Shown one piece after another: positions 32,049 through 41,157 of a stretch of 64,000 bases of DNA. Made by a program: the position numbers and the translations under genes. This DNA is from Pseudomonas sp. TCU-HL1. GTDB lineage: Bacteria; Pseudomonadota; Gammaproteobacteria; Pseudomonadales; Pseudomonadaceae. The notes under the pieces are model-generated. The model did not search any database, was not told the DNA's origin, and was given only the letters and a program-made list of their open reading frames with translations. Where the stretch lies: positions 5,394,001 through 5,458,000 of the forward strand of contig NZ_CP015992.1 in assembly GCF_001708505.1 (NCBI RefSeq), given 5' to 3'. Within the stretch, counting starts at the first letter, position 1, and each line of letters begins with the position of its first letter.

Positions 32049-32843
32049 ATGGCCGTCAAGCAGCAAGCACCCCGCCAGCAAAAGCACCTGGCCGTCCTGA
32101 TCGACGCCGACAACGCGCCGGCCGCCATCATCGGCGGACTGTTCGAGGAGATCGCCAAATACGGCGTGGCCAGCGTCAAGCGCATCTACGGCGACTGGAC
32201 CGGCCCGCAGTTGGGCAGCTGGAAGAAGGTGCTGCTCGACCACTCCATCCAGCCCATCCAGCAGTTCGCCTACACCAAGGGCAAGAACGCCACCGACAGC
32301 GCGTTGATCATCGACGCCATGGACCTGCTCTACACCCGACGCTTCGACGGTTTCTGCCTGGTCTCCAGCGACAGTGACTTCACCCGCCTTGCCGCGCGCC
32401 TGCGGGAAGAAGGCCTCAGCGTCTACGGCTTCGGCGAAGAGAAAACGCCCAAGCCGTTCGTTGCTGCGTGCGACAAGTTCATCTACACCGAGATCCTTCG
32501 GGAAGACGCTGCCGAGCCCGCCAATGGCGGCAACGACAAAGCCCAGCCGGAACCTGCCGACACTTCCACCAGAGCCGCCAAGCCCAAGGCTCAGAAGGTG
32601 CCGGTGGACTTCATCGCCAAGCTCATCGACGACCTCTCTGATGAGGACGGCTGGATTCAGCTCGGCGCCCTCGGCCAGAACATCACGAAGCTGCGCCCGG
32701 AGTTCGACGCCCGCCTTTACGGCTTCCGCAAACTCAGCGACCTGATCAAGGGCCAGAACAAGCGCTTCGAACTCCAGGTGCGCGGCAGCAGTGCCAGCGG
32801 CGGCGAATCGCTCTACGTGCGCAATCGCAAGGCCGGGAAGTAG
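32049..32843 (+). CDS. NYN (LabA-like) PIN-fold protein with OST-HTH/LOTUS domain
   Basis: 264 aa. The N-terminal NYN domain (about 12-150) shows the acidic residues of a PIN-type nuclease: LIDADNAP, GKNATDSALIIDAMDLL and LVSSDSDFTRLA. A charged linker and a C-terminal OST-HTH/LOTUS domain (about 190-255; IQLGALGQNITKLRPEFDAR) likely bind RNA. The ATG at 32049 has AGGGACG upstream. It is divergent from hicAB. The function is presumably RNA processing; the target is unknown. Confidence 0.88.
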   Translation: MAVKQQAPRQQKHLAVLIDADNAPAAIIGGLFEEIAKYGVASVKRIYGDWTGPQLGSWKKVLLDHSIQPIQQFAYTKGKNATDSALIIDAMDLLYTRRFDGFCLVSSDSDFTRLAARLREEGLSVYGFGEEKTPKPFVAACDKFIYTEILREDAAEPANGGNDKAQPEPADTSTRAAKPKAQKVPVDFIAKLIDDLSDEDGWIQLGALGQNITKLRPEFDARLYGFRKLSDLIKGQNKRFELQVRGSSASGGESLYVRNRKAGK

Positions 32844-32849
32844 CCGTAG

Positions 32850-32918
32850 GCGCCAGCTTGCTCGCGAATGAAGCGGTACGTTCGCGAACAAGCTCGCTCC
32901 TGCGGATCGAAGCCGCGA
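32850..32918. repeat. REP-type palindrome
   Basis: AGCTTGCTCGCGAA...TTCGCGAACAAGCTCGC forms a long stem, typical of Pseudomonas REP elements, directly after the NYN gene. Confidence 0.75.
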
Positions 32919-33031
32919 CGGTCATTCCGCCAGGGACTGACATGCGGAGGATAATTCGGTTGCCCTCCCTCCCACGGCCAAGCTAAACAGTCGTTCAACA
33001 AGCAACAGGATGCCACCGAGCGGAATGACTG

Positions 33032-34321
33032 ATGAACACCAACTTCCTCAAGACCTACTACGAAGCCACGGTCACAAGGGCCGCCTACCCCATCCATTCC
33101 GGCCGGACCGACGCCCGGGTATGCATCCTCGGCGGGGGCCTGGCTGGCCTGTCGACGGCGCTCGGGCTGGCCGAGCGCGGCGTCTCCGATGTGGTGGTGC
33201 TGGAATCCCACAGCGTCGGCCACGGAGCCTCGGGGCGTAATGGCGGCTTCGTCTTCGGCGGCTACAGCCTGGGCAATGCCGACCTCCTCGCCACCCTGGG
33301 AGCCCAGGAAGCACGCCGGCTCTACCAACTGACGATCGATGCCGTCGAGCTGATCCGCACCCGAGTCAGGCTGTACGGCATCGACTGCGACCTGATAGAC
33401 AAGGGCGTGATCCTCGCCAACTGGTTCAACGACCCGGCCCGCCTTGAAACGCCCCGTGCGTTGATGAAAGAAGCCTATGGGGTGGACTGGGAATACCTTC
33501 CGCCCGGCCAGCTGAGAGAGATGCTCAGGACCGAGCGCTATTTCGGTGGCCTGCTGGAGCGCAACGCCTTCCACTTCCATCCGCTCAAATACGTCGGCGG
33601 CGTTGCCCGTACTGTGGCCGGGTTCGGTGTGCGCATCCACGAGCACTCCCCTGCCCTGGCCATTGAAAAGCGTGGCGGCAAATACGTCGTGAAAACCCAA
33701 GGCGGTGAAGTGCATGCCGAGCATGTCGTCTTCTCGGGCGGCGGTTACGCGCGCGGCGTCTATCGCCCTGTCGAACGGGCCGTGCTGCCCATCGCCACCT
33801 ATGTGGTCGCCACCGAGCCATTGGGCTCAAGACTGAAAGACGCCGTCGGCTGCGAGTCGGCGGTCTACGACACGCGCTTCGCCTTCGACTACTACCGGCC
33901 GCTGCAGGACAGCCGGATTCTCTGGGGCGGGCGCATCTCGGTGCTCGATCGCGGCCCGGAGGCCATTGCCAGCCTGCTCAAGGCAGACCTCGTGTCGGTC
34001 TATCCCCAACTGGAAGACGTTGAAATCCAGTACGCCTGGGGTGGACTGATGAGCTATGGCCGTCACCAGATGGCGCAGATCGGCCAGGACGATGACGGCA
34101 TCTGGCACGCCATCGGCTTCGGCGGCCATGGCATGGCGCCGACCACGGTGGCCGGCGAGGTCCTGGCGGACGCCATCGCCCGATCCATCCCGATTCCTGG
34201 CGGCTTCAAGCGGTTCGGCCTGACCCGCACCTTCGGCCTCGCCGGACTGCTCGCCGCGCAGATGACCTACAGCGCCTTCCAGGCCCGCGACGCCTTCGAC
34301 GCCCGGCGCCTGAACAGGTAA
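33032..34321 (+). CDS. FAD-dependent amine/amino-acid oxidoreductase (DAO family)
   Basis: A 429-aa flavoprotein. The dinucleotide-binding GGGLAGLSTALGLAERG is at about residues 34-50, and the second FAD element includes GASGRNGGFVFGG (about 68-80). It resembles gamma-glutamylputrescine oxidase (PuuB-like) and related oxidases that turn amines into aldehydes with release of ammonia. The C-terminal GFGGHGMAPTTVAGEVLAD is typical of the fold. No polyamine gene is adjacent, so the substrate is uncertain. The ribosome site is weak. Confidence 0.82.
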   Translation: MNTNFLKTYYEATVTRAAYPIHSGRTDARVCILGGGLAGLSTALGLAERGVSDVVVLESHSVGHGASGRNGGFVFGGYSLGNADLLATLGAQEARRLYQLTIDAVELIRTRVRLYGIDCDLIDKGVILANWFNDPARLETPRALMKEAYGVDWEYLPPGQLREMLRTERYFGGLLERNAFHFHPLKYVGGVARTVAGFGVRIHEHSPALAIEKRGGKYVVKTQGGEVHAEHVVFSGGGYARGVYRPVERAVLPIATYVVATEPLGSRLKDAVGCESAVYDTRFAFDYYRPLQDSRILWGGRISVLDRGPEAIASLLKADLVSVYPQLEDVEIQYAWGGLMSYGRHQMAQIGQDDDGIWHAIGFGGHGMAPTTVAGEVLADAIARSIPIPGGFKRFGLTRTFGLAGLLAAQMTYSAFQARDAFDARRLNR

Positions 34322-34337
34322 CCGCGTGTCACCGCCC

Positions 34338-34485
34338 GTGATGGGTTTCGCTTCGCTCTAGCGGAACGCCGCCCGCGCCATCCTACGACGCGAGCACCTG
34401 TATTTCAGGACAAGTCAGGCGAGGCTCCACGGCCCAACCGGGAGACACAGTTCGTAGGATGCGGTGGAGCGACGCGATACCCATC
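34338..34485. repeat. Dispersed GATGGGTTTCGCTTCGCTC / CCATCCTAC repeats
   Basis: GATGGGTTTCGCTTCGCTCT and CCATCCTACGA (34340-34388), then TTCGTAGGATGCGGTGGAGC (34451-34470) in opposite orientation, with ACCCATCATTGC. The same family lies near 7.25 and 16.5 kb. Confidence 0.6.
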
Positions 34486-34518
34486 ATTGCCCACGCAAGG
34501 GCACTCAAGGAGAACACC

Positions 34519-34779
34519 ATGACCGACAAGGACATCGCCGGCTTTCCCGTAGAAACCCGCGCCCAACTAGTGAAGCTGAAAGGCGTCGGCCCGACGGTGG
34601 TGAACCGGCTTGAGCAGATCGGCTTCCGCTCCCTGGAGCAACTGGCCAGCTTTGAAGCGGCCGACCTGACGAAACAGATATCGCAGATGATGGGGTCGAC
34701 CTGTTGGCACAACAGTCCCCAGGCCCGTGGGGCGATCCAGGCGATCATCGACTTCGCCCGTACAAGCCAGTCCGCATGA
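34519..34779 (+). CDS. Small helix-hairpin-helix protein
   Basis: 86 aa with an HhH motif (LVKLKGVGPTVVNRLEQIG, residues 17-35), a fold that binds DNA backbone non-specifically. The ATG at 34519 has AAGGAG upstream. Close relatives are annotated only by domain; the role is unknown. A strong terminator follows. Confidence 0.8.
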   Translation: MTDKDIAGFPVETRAQLVKLKGVGPTVVNRLEQIGFRSLEQLASFEAADLTKQISQMMGSTCWHNSPQARGAIQAIIDFARTSQSA

Positions 34780-34795
34780 GGCGCTCAGACGAAAA

Positions 34796-34817
34796 AGCCC
34801 CGGCAATCGCCGGGGCT
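34796..34817. terminator. Bidirectional terminator between the HhH gene and bauC
   Basis: A 9-bp stem AGCCCCGGC / GCCGGGGCT with a 4-nt loop, A-run on the left and TCTT on the right. It serves both convergent genes. Confidence 0.9.
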
Positions 34818-34836
34818 CTTCATATCAACGCATCAC

Positions 34837-36333
34837 TCAACCATTGCTCGGGAAGGCGAACTGCGCCGCCTCGTGGCTGGCGCGCTGCGGCCAGCGCTGG
34901 GTGATGGCCTTGCGACGGGTGTAGAAGCGCACGCCGTCCGGGCCGTAGGCGTGCAGGTCGCCGAACAGCGAGCGCTTCCAGCCGCCGAAGCTGTGGTAGC
35001 TGACCGGCACCGGCAGCGGCACGTTGACGCCGACCATGCCCACTTCGATCTCGTCGCAGAACAGGCGAGCGGCTTCACCGTCGCGGGTGAAGATGCAGGT
35101 GCCGTTGCCGTATTCGTGGTCGTTGATCAGCTGCATGGCGTCTTCCAGGCTGCCGACGCGGACGATGCAGAGCACCGGGCCGAAGATTTCTTCCTGGTAG
35201 ATGCGCATGTCGGCGGTGACGTTGTCGAACAGGGTGCCGCCGACGAAGTAGCCGTCTTCATGACCGGCCACGCGGTAGCCACGGCCGTCCACCACCAGCT
35301 TGGCACCAGCGGCCACGCCGTCGTCGATGTAGCCGACCACCTTGTCACGGGCGGCGGCGGTGACCAGCGGGCCCATGTCCAGGCCGCAGTTGGTGCCGGC
35401 ACCAATCTTCAGGGCCTTGATCTGCGGAACGATCTTGTCCACCAGGGCATCGGCGATCTGGTCGCCCACGCACACGGCCACGGAGATGGCCATGCAGCGC
35501 TCGCCGCAGGAGCCGTAGGCGGCGCCCATCAGCGCGCTGACGGCGTTGTCGAGGTCCGCGTCGGGCATCAGCACGGCGTGGTTCTTCGCACCGCCCAGGG
35601 CCTGCACGCGCTTACCGCGCTTGGTGCCTTCGGCATAGATGTACTCGGCGATCGGCGTCGAGCCGACGAAGCTGAGCGCCTTCACTTCCGGCGCTTCGAT
35701 CAGCGCGTCCACGGCTTCCTTGTCGCCGTGCACCACGTTCAGTACGCCCTTGGGCAGGCCGGCCTGTTGGAAGAGTTCGGCAATCAGCAGTGTGGAGCTC
35801 GGGTCGCGCTCGGAGGGCTTGAGGATGAAGGTGTTGCCGCAGGCGATGGCCAGCGGGTACATCCACAGCGGCACCATGGCCGGGAAGTTGAACGGGGTGA
35901 TGCCGGCCACCACGCCCAGCGGCTGGAAGTCGCTCCAGGCGTCGATGTTCGGGCCGACGTTGCGGCTGTATTCGCCCTTGAGGATTTCCGGGGCGGCGCA
36001 GGCGTACTCGACGTTCTCGATGCCGCGCTTGAGTTCACCGGCAGCGTCTTCCAGGGTTTTGCCGTGCTCTTCGCTGATCAGCTTGGAAATGACGGCTTCA
36101 TTCTGCTCCAGCAGTTGCTTGAAGCGGAACAGCACCTGGGCACGCTTGGCCGGCGGGGTATTGCGCCAGGCCGGGAAGGCCGCCTTGGCTGCGTCGATGG
36201 CCTGCTGCACGGTGGCGCGGCTGGCCAGGCCCACCTTGCGGGTGGATTCGCCGGTGGACGGGTTGAACACGTCTGCGCTGCGCTCATCCTGGGAAATGCG
36301 CTCGCCGTTGATCAGGTGCGGGATAAGGGTCAT
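34837..36333 (-). CDS. bauC: (Methyl)malonate-semialdehyde dehydrogenase BauC
   Basis: A 498-aa CoA-acylating aldehyde dehydrogenase. It converts malonate semialdehyde to acetyl-CoA and CO2, the second step of beta-alanine breakdown. The catalytic Cys is in GSCGERCMAIS (about 287). FNFPAMVPLWMYPLAIACGN and LKPSERDPS are MmsA-family signatures. Sequence alone would also fit mmsA or iolA; the gene order bauC-bauB-bauA with divergent bauR settles it, matching PA0130-PA0133 of P. aeruginosa (from memory). Confidence 0.9.
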   Translation of the reverse strand: MTLIPHLINGERISQDERSADVFNPSTGESTRKVGLASRATVQQAIDAAKAAFPAWRNTPPAKRAQVLFRFKQLLEQNEAVISKLISEEHGKTLEDAAGELKRGIENVEYACAAPEILKGEYSRNVGPNIDAWSDFQPLGVVAGITPFNFPAMVPLWMYPLAIACGNTFILKPSERDPSSTLLIAELFQQAGLPKGVLNVVHGDKEAVDALIEAPEVKALSFVGSTPIAEYIYAEGTKRGKRVQALGGAKNHAVLMPDADLDNAVSALMGAAYGSCGERCMAISVAVCVGDQIADALVDKIVPQIKALKIGAGTNCGLDMGPLVTAAARDKVVGYIDDGVAAGAKLVVDGRGYRVAGHEDGYFVGGTLFDNVTADMRIYQEEIFGPVLCIVRVGSLEDAMQLINDHEYGNGTCIFTRDGEAARLFCDEIEVGMVGVNVPLPVPVSYHSFGGWKRSLFGDLHAYGPDGVRFYTRRKAITQRWPQRASHEAAQFAFPSNG

Positions 36334-36397
36334 GGGTGGGGTCTCTTGTAGGGCTATTGTCTGGTGACTCCCGGGAAGAGCGTTACCCTCTCCCCGG

Positions 36398-36419
36398 CCC
36401 TCTCCCTGAAAGGAGAGGG
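36398..36419 (-). other. Hairpin between bauB and bauC
   Basis: An 8-bp stem CCCTCTCC / GGAGAGGG with a 6-nt loop and no T-run. Possibly an mRNA-stability or attenuation element in the 93-nt gap. Confidence 0.4.
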
Positions 36420-36426
36420 GGGAAAA

Positions 36427-36714
36427 TCATTTGATTTCGGTTTCCACGAAAACCACTTCGTGGTCGCTGGCGTTGATCACGTTGTGTTCGACGCCAGCCT
36501 TGCGGAAGTAGCTCTGGCCGGCCACCAGGGGGGCGTGTTTATCGCCCTCCGAGGTTTCCAGCAGCAGGGTGCCGTTGGTCATCGGCACCACCACATAGTC
36601 ATAACCGTGGCGGTGGCGGCCGGTTTCGGCACCGGGGGCGAAGCGCCACTCGGTGACGATCACCTCGTCGTTGTCCACTTGTACGGTCGGGACGGCCTGT
36701 GGTCGCTGGCTCAT
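36427..36714 (-). CDS. bauB: Cupin protein BauB
   Basis: A 95-aa single-domain cupin with the metal-binding pattern GRHRHGYDYVVVPMTNGTL (His-x-His) and the second motif AGVEHNV. In P. aeruginosa the small bauB lies between bauA and bauC with an unassigned role. The start at 36714 overlaps the bauA stop as ATGA, so the two are translationally coupled. Confidence 0.87.
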   Translation of the reverse strand: MSQRPQAVPTVQVDNDEVIVTEWRFAPGAETGRHRHGYDYVVVPMTNGTLLLETSEGDKHAPLVAGQSYFRKAGVEHNVINASDHEVVFVETEIK

Positions 36715-38060
36715 CAAGCCACGCCTTGCAGGGCCTGGCCGACAGCGTCGAACAGGCGGTCCAGTTCTTCCGGCTTGGCGTTGAAGGTCGGGCCGAACTG
36801 CAGGGTGTCGCCACCGAAGCGCACGTAGAAGCCAGCCTTCCACAGGGCCATGCCGGCTTCGAACGGACGCACGATGGCGTCGCCGTCACGCGGGGCCAGT
36901 TGCAGGGCACCGGCCAGGCCGCAGTTGCGGATGTCGATGATGTGCTTGGCACCCTTCAGGCCGTGGATGGCCTTCTCGAAGTGCGGGGCCAGTTCGGCGG
37001 ATTGCTGTACCAGGTTTTCCTTCTCCAGCAGGTCCAAGGCGGCCAGGCCGGCGGCGCAGGCGACCGGGTGCGCGGAGTAGGTGTAGCCGTGGGTGAACTC
37101 GACGGCGTACTCGGGCGTCGCCTGGCCCATGAAGGTCTGGTAGATCTCGCGGCTGGCGATCACCGCGCCCATCGGGATGGCGCCGTTGGTGATCTGCTTG
37201 GCCACGTTCATCAGGTCCGGGGTTACGCCGAAGTACTCGGCGCCGGTCATCGTGCCCATGCGGCCGAAGGCGGTGATCACTTCGTCGAAGATCAGCAGGA
37301 TGTTGTTGGCATCGCAGATTTCGCGCAGGCGCTGCAGGTAACCCGCCGGCGGCACGATCACGCCAGCGGAGCCGGACATCGGCTCGACAATCACGGCGGC
37401 GATGTTGGAGGCGTCATGCAGTTCGATCAGCTTCAGCAGCTCATTGGCCAGTTCCACGCCGCCGGTTTCGGCTGCGCCCTTAGTGAAGGCCAGGCCCGGC
37501 TGCAGGGTGTGCGGCAGGTGGTCGACGTCCATCAGTTGGCCGAACATCTTACGGTTGCCGCCGATGCCGCCGAGCGCGGTGCCGGCAACGTTCACGCCGT
37601 GGTAGCCACGGGCGCGGCCGATCAGCTTGGTCTTCTGCGGCTGGCCTTTCAGGCGCCAGTAGGCACGGGCCATCTTGATGGCGGTGTCGGCGCACTCGGA
37701 GCCGGAGCCGGTGAAGAACACATGGTTCAGTTCACCGGGAGTCAGGTTGGCGATCTTCTCGGCCAGCTGGAAGGACAGCGGGTGGCCGTACTGGAATGCC
37801 GGGGAGTAATCGAGGGTGCCGAGCTGCTTGGCCACGGCTTCCTGGATTTCCTTGCGGGAGTGGCCGGCGCCGCAGGTCCACAGGCCGGAGAGGCTGTCGT
37901 ACACGCGACGGCCCTGTTCATCGATCAGCCAGCTGCCTTCGGCGCCGACGATGAAACGCGGGTCGCGCTGGAAGTTGCGGTTGGCGGAGAAAGGCATCCA
38001 GTGGGCGTCGAGCTTGAGCTGGCTGGCCAGGGGAAGTTGGGCGGTCTGCGGCATATTCAT
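36714..38060 (-). CDS. bauA: Beta-alanine (omega-amino acid):pyruvate transaminase BauA
   Basis: A 448-aa class III PLP aminotransferase that moves the amino group of beta-alanine to pyruvate, giving malonate semialdehyde and alanine. FDEVITAFGRMG (PLP-Asp) is at about residue 260, and the Schiff-base Lys is in NVAKQITNGAIPMG (about 288). The N-terminal LKLDAHWMPFSANR is characteristic of the omega-transaminase group. First gene of bauABC, divergent from bauR across 120 nt. Confidence 0.94.
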   Translation of the reverse strand: MNMPQTAQLPLASQLKLDAHWMPFSANRNFQRDPRFIVGAEGSWLIDEQGRRVYDSLSGLWTCGAGHSRKEIQEAVAKQLGTLDYSPAFQYGHPLSFQLAEKIANLTPGELNHVFFTGSGSECADTAIKMARAYWRLKGQPQKTKLIGRARGYHGVNVAGTALGGIGGNRKMFGQLMDVDHLPHTLQPGLAFTKGAAETGGVELANELLKLIELHDASNIAAVIVEPMSGSAGVIVPPAGYLQRLREICDANNILLIFDEVITAFGRMGTMTGAEYFGVTPDLMNVAKQITNGAIPMGAVIASREIYQTFMGQATPEYAVEFTHGYTYSAHPVACAAGLAALDLLEKENLVQQSAELAPHFEKAIHGLKGAKHIIDIRNCGLAGALQLAPRDGDAIVRPFEAGMALWKAGFYVRFGGDTLQFGPTFNAKPEELDRLFDAVGQALQGVA

Positions 38061-38180
38061 GTATGGCCTCGGATTGGTCTTGTTCTGAGGAACGACGAGC
38101 GACTTGCTGCGGACATTGCCACGGGCATAAAGTCACGAAAATCCAACTTTTCGAATCTTTAGGTTAGAGGCCGCTAAACC

Positions 38181-39101
38181 ATGAGTACCCGTCGCCCCGA
38201 GCCGCTGGCGCAAGTCAGCGATTTCGATATCCGTCTGCTGCGCATCTTCCGCAGCGTGGTGGAATGTGGCGGTTTCTCCGCCGCCGAGAACGTGCTGGGC
38301 ATCGGCCGTTCGGCCATCAGCCAGCAGATGAGCGATCTGGAGCAACGCCTCGGCCTGCGCCTGTGCCAACGCGGGCGCGCCGGTTTCGCCCTGACCGAGG
38401 AAGGCCGCGAGGTGTTCCAGTCGTCCATGCAGTTGCTGGCGGCATTGGAAACCTTCCGCACCGAGGTCAACGGCCTGCACCAGCACTTGCGCGGCGAGCT
38501 GAACATCGGCCTCACCGACAATCTGGTGACCTTGCCGCACATGCGCATCACCCACGCGCTGTCGCGGCTGAAGGAACGTGGGCCGGATGTGCAGATCAAC
38601 ATCCGCATGACGCCCCCCAGCGAAGTGGAGCAAGGCGTGCTCGATGGCCGCGTGCACGTCGGCGTGGTGCCGCAGACCGCGGCCCTCTCCGGCCTGGAGT
38701 ACCAGCCGCTGTACAGCGAACGGTCGCTGCTCTACTGCGCCGTGGGCCACCCCCTGTTCTATGCCGATGACACCCAGCTCAGCGACGAGCGCCTGAACGA
38801 GCAAGACGCCATCGCCCCCACCTTCCGCCTGCCCGCGGAGATCCAGGCCCACTATCAGGTGCTGAACAACACGGCCAGCGCCTCGGACCGCGAGGGCATG
38901 GCCTTCCTGATCCTCACCGGGCGCTACATCGGCTACCTGCCGGACCACTACGCCAGCTTCTGGGTGCAGCAGGGACGGCTGCGGGCATTGAAGCCGGCGA
39001 GCCGTTTCTATGACTTGTCCCTGGCCTCGGTGACCCGCAAGGGACGACGGCCGCACCTGGTGCTGGAGAGCTTCCTGGAAGCACTGGCCGCCACCAGTTG
39101 A
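38181..39101 (+). CDS. bauR: LysR-type activator BauR
   Basis: A 306-aa LysR-family regulator: N-terminal winged HTH (GGFSAAENVLGIGRSAISQQ, about 35-55) and a periplasmic-binding-like effector domain. It is divergent from bauA, the usual arrangement for a LysR activator of the adjacent operon. The intergenic region should hold its site (AAAATCCAACTTTTCGAATC area, 38136-38155). In P. aeruginosa BauR responds to beta-alanine. Confidence 0.88.
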   Translation: MSTRRPEPLAQVSDFDIRLLRIFRSVVECGGFSAAENVLGIGRSAISQQMSDLEQRLGLRLCQRGRAGFALTEEGREVFQSSMQLLAALETFRTEVNGLHQHLRGELNIGLTDNLVTLPHMRITHALSRLKERGPDVQINIRMTPPSEVEQGVLDGRVHVGVVPQTAALSGLEYQPLYSERSLLYCAVGHPLFYADDTQLSDERLNEQDAIAPTFRLPAEIQAHYQVLNNTASASDREGMAFLILTGRYIGYLPDHYASFWVQQGRLRALKPASRFYDLSLASVTRKGRRPHLVLESFLEALAATS

Positions 39102-39132
39102 TAAACGGCGCGTCGCCCAGAGCGGCCCCTGC

Positions 39133-39195
39133 GTAGGGTGCGCTGCGCGCACCGGAACCTGCGCGCGAGACTTCTGAACACATGGCGCACCCTAC
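39133..39195. repeat. Dispersed GTAGGGTGCGC / GCGCACCCTAC palindrome
   Basis: GTAGGGTGCGCTGCGCGCAC...ATGGCGCACCCTAC between bauR and the TetR gene. The rest of 39102-39371 shows no gene. Confidence 0.8.
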
Positions 39196-39371
39196 GGCAC
39201 TCATGCGATACCTGACCGCCAGCAGTGCGAAACGCTGCATTCCAGCCCCATACGGGTGCAGCCCTGGAAAATCCCGCGAAAAACCTGACCAGCGCTACAG
39301 TTTTGGCTTGTCGGACACGCCAACCTGAGTTATCAGTGCAGTCGCCAACCCCTCTCAGAATCTGGAAGCCT

Positions 39372-40040
39372 ATGACCTCACTGGTGCCCGCCCATAGCCT
39401 GAACCCTTCCGCGAAACCCGCTGGCCGTATCCGTCAGAAAAATGAAGAGCTGATACTCGCCGCTGCGGAAGAAGAGTTCGCCCGCCACGGATTCAAGGGC
39501 ACCAGCATGAACACCATCGCTCTGCGCGCGGGGTTGCCCAAGGCCAATCTGCACTACTACTTCAGCAACAAGCTGGGGCTGTACATCGCGGTGCTGAGCA
39601 ACCACCTGGAACTCTGGGACAGCACCTTCAACACCCTGACCGCCGAGGACGACCCGGCCGAAGCGCTGGCGCGCTACATCCGCGCCAAGATGGAGTTCTC
39701 CCGCCGCCACCCGCTGGCGTCGAAGATCTTCGCCATGGAGATCATCAGCGGCGGCGGTTGCCTGGAGGCCCACTTCGATCAGGACTACCGCACCTGGTTC
39801 AAGGGCCGTGCGGGCGTGTTCGAAGCCTGGATCGCTGCCGGCAAGATGGACCCGGTGGACCCGGTCAATCTGATCTTCCTGCTCTGGGGCAGCACCCAGC
39901 ACTATGCCGACTTCAATACCCAGATCTGCCGCGTCACCGGCCGCAAGCGCCTGACGAAGGACGACTTCGAAGCGGCGACGCAGAACCTCATCCAGATCAT
40001 CCTCAAAGGCTGCGGCCTGACGCCGCCCGTGACCACCTGA
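39372..40040 (+). CDS. TetR-family regulator (RutR-like)
   Basis: 222 aa. The N-terminal TetR HTH (GTSMNTIALRAGLPKANLHYYFSNK, about 45-70) is preceded by a basic stretch. The C-terminal domain (RRHPLASKIFAMEIISGG, FLLWGSTQHYADF) resembles the RutR/YcdC C-terminal domain of regulators of pyrimidine and purine catabolism. The start ATG is at 39372. Its stop overlaps the YigZ-family start (TGATG), so the two form an operon. Purine-related add lies 1.1 kb downstream. Confidence 0.87.
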   Translation: MTSLVPAHSLNPSAKPAGRIRQKNEELILAAAEEEFARHGFKGTSMNTIALRAGLPKANLHYYFSNKLGLYIAVLSNHLELWDSTFNTLTAEDDPAEALARYIRAKMEFSRRHPLASKIFAMEIISGGGCLEAHFDQDYRTWFKGRAGVFEAWIAAGKMDPVDPVNLIFLLWGSTQHYADFNTQICRVTGRKRLTKDDFEAATQNLIQIILKGCGLTPPVTT

Positions 40041-40624
40041 TGCCATTCACGCTGTCCGCTCCCGCCGAATACCGCGAGGAAATCAAGAAGAGCCGCTTCG
40101 TCGCCCACGCCGCGCCAGTGACCAGCGTGGAGGAAGCGCAAGCCTTCATCGCACGCCTGTCCGAAGCGGGCGCCTCCCATAACTGCTGGGCCTGGAAGCT
40201 GGGCAACCAGTACCGCTTCAGCGACAACGGCGAGCCCGGCGGCACGGCCGGCCGCCCGATACTTGCCGCCATTGAAGGCCAGGACTGTGATCAGGTGGCC
40301 GTTCTGGTGATCCGCTATTACGGCGGCATCCAGCTCGGCACCGGCGGCCTCGCCCGCGCCTACGGCGGCAGCGCCGCCAAATGCCTGCAAGGCGGCGAGC
40401 GCGTGGAACTGGTGGCGCGCAGCCGCATCAGCTGCCATCCCGGTTTCGCCGAACTGCCCCTGCTCAAGGCACGCCTCGCCGAGTTCGAAGCGTTGGTGGA
40501 AAGTGAAAGCTTCGATGCCGAAGGTGCCGAGCTGGTCCTGGCCCTGCCCGATGACCGCATCGCCGGGCTGGAACAGGCCCTGCGGGACATCAGCCGGGGA
40601 CGGCTGGAAGTGAAAAGGCTGTAA
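40040..40624 (+). CDS. YigZ/IMPACT family protein
   Basis: A 194-aa protein with the UPF0029/IMPACT N-terminal domain (KKSRFVAHAAPV, RFSDNGEPGGTAGRPIL, VIRYYGGIQLGTGGLARAY) and a short C-terminal domain. The role is unclear: E. coli YigZ is cytosolic and often described only as IMPACT-like. The ATG shares one base with the upstream TGA. Confidence 0.9.
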   Translation: MPFTLSAPAEYREEIKKSRFVAHAAPVTSVEEAQAFIARLSEAGASHNCWAWKLGNQYRFSDNGEPGGTAGRPILAAIEGQDCDQVAVLVIRYYGGIQLGTGGLARAYGGSAAKCLQGGERVELVARSRISCHPGFAELPLLKARLAEFEALVESESFDAEGAELVLALPDDRIAGLEQALRDISRGRLEVKRL

Positions 40625-40641
40625 GGCGACGTAGTCATGCC

Positions 40642-40704
40642 GTGGGGTGCGCCATGCGCACCAAGCCCTGGCCCGGAATCCCTGGTGCGCGCAGCGCACC
40701 CTAC
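40642..40704. repeat. Dispersed GTGGGGTGCGCC / GCGCACCCTAC palindrome
   Basis: A diverged copy of the GTAGGGTGCGC family after the YigZ-type gene. Confidence 0.75.
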
Positions 40705-40729
40705 AGAATGGACCCGCTCCGAATCCCAC

Positions 40730-40985
40730 CCACAATTTCTGTGGAGCCGGCTGTGGATAACTCGTGGACTCCTCGCTGGAGTTCCGCTGCGGCGCGGCTT
40801 AGCGAGAATTGTTCGCTTTTTGCCCAATCCCCTGGTTGTCTCCTGCACCAAAGATAAGCAACTGATTTGCGGTGCTTTCCAACGCGCACCAAGGCTGCGC
40901 AGTTGGCCATCGCCGTGGCCACCCTTGTCCACGTCCAGCGGGGAAAAAACTGTGGATAAGCTTGGGAATATCCGCCGCAGCCCAT
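40730..40985. other. Intergenic DnaA-box-like cluster
   Basis: Two perfect consensus DnaA boxes in the same orientation, TGTGGATAA at 40752-40760 and 40951-40959, plus a CCCACAATTTCTGTGG palindrome (40731-40746). The 533-nt gap (40625-41157) contains no gene. Confidence 0.45.
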
Positions 40986-41044
40986 AAGCCACGGCACTTG
41001 CAGGCGAGTGATCAATAAACAGCCAAAAACTTCCCTGATGAACC

Positions 41045-41072
41045 TGTGGGGGCGAATTCATTCGCCCCCACA
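41045..41072. repeat. 13-bp perfect palindrome of the GCGAATTCATTCGC family
   Basis: TGTGGGGGCGAAT-TC-ATTCGCCCCCACA, about 85 nt upstream of add. Related shorter copies lie at 1.4, 1.55, 16.14, 24.15 and 29.86 kb. Confidence 0.8.
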
Positions 41073-41157
41073 AAGAGCCGGCGCGGCAGCCGCTCAGCAC
41101 TTTCCCATCCAGCCAGTTAAACTTTCCGACATCCCCGCCTGATGACGAGAAACCACC

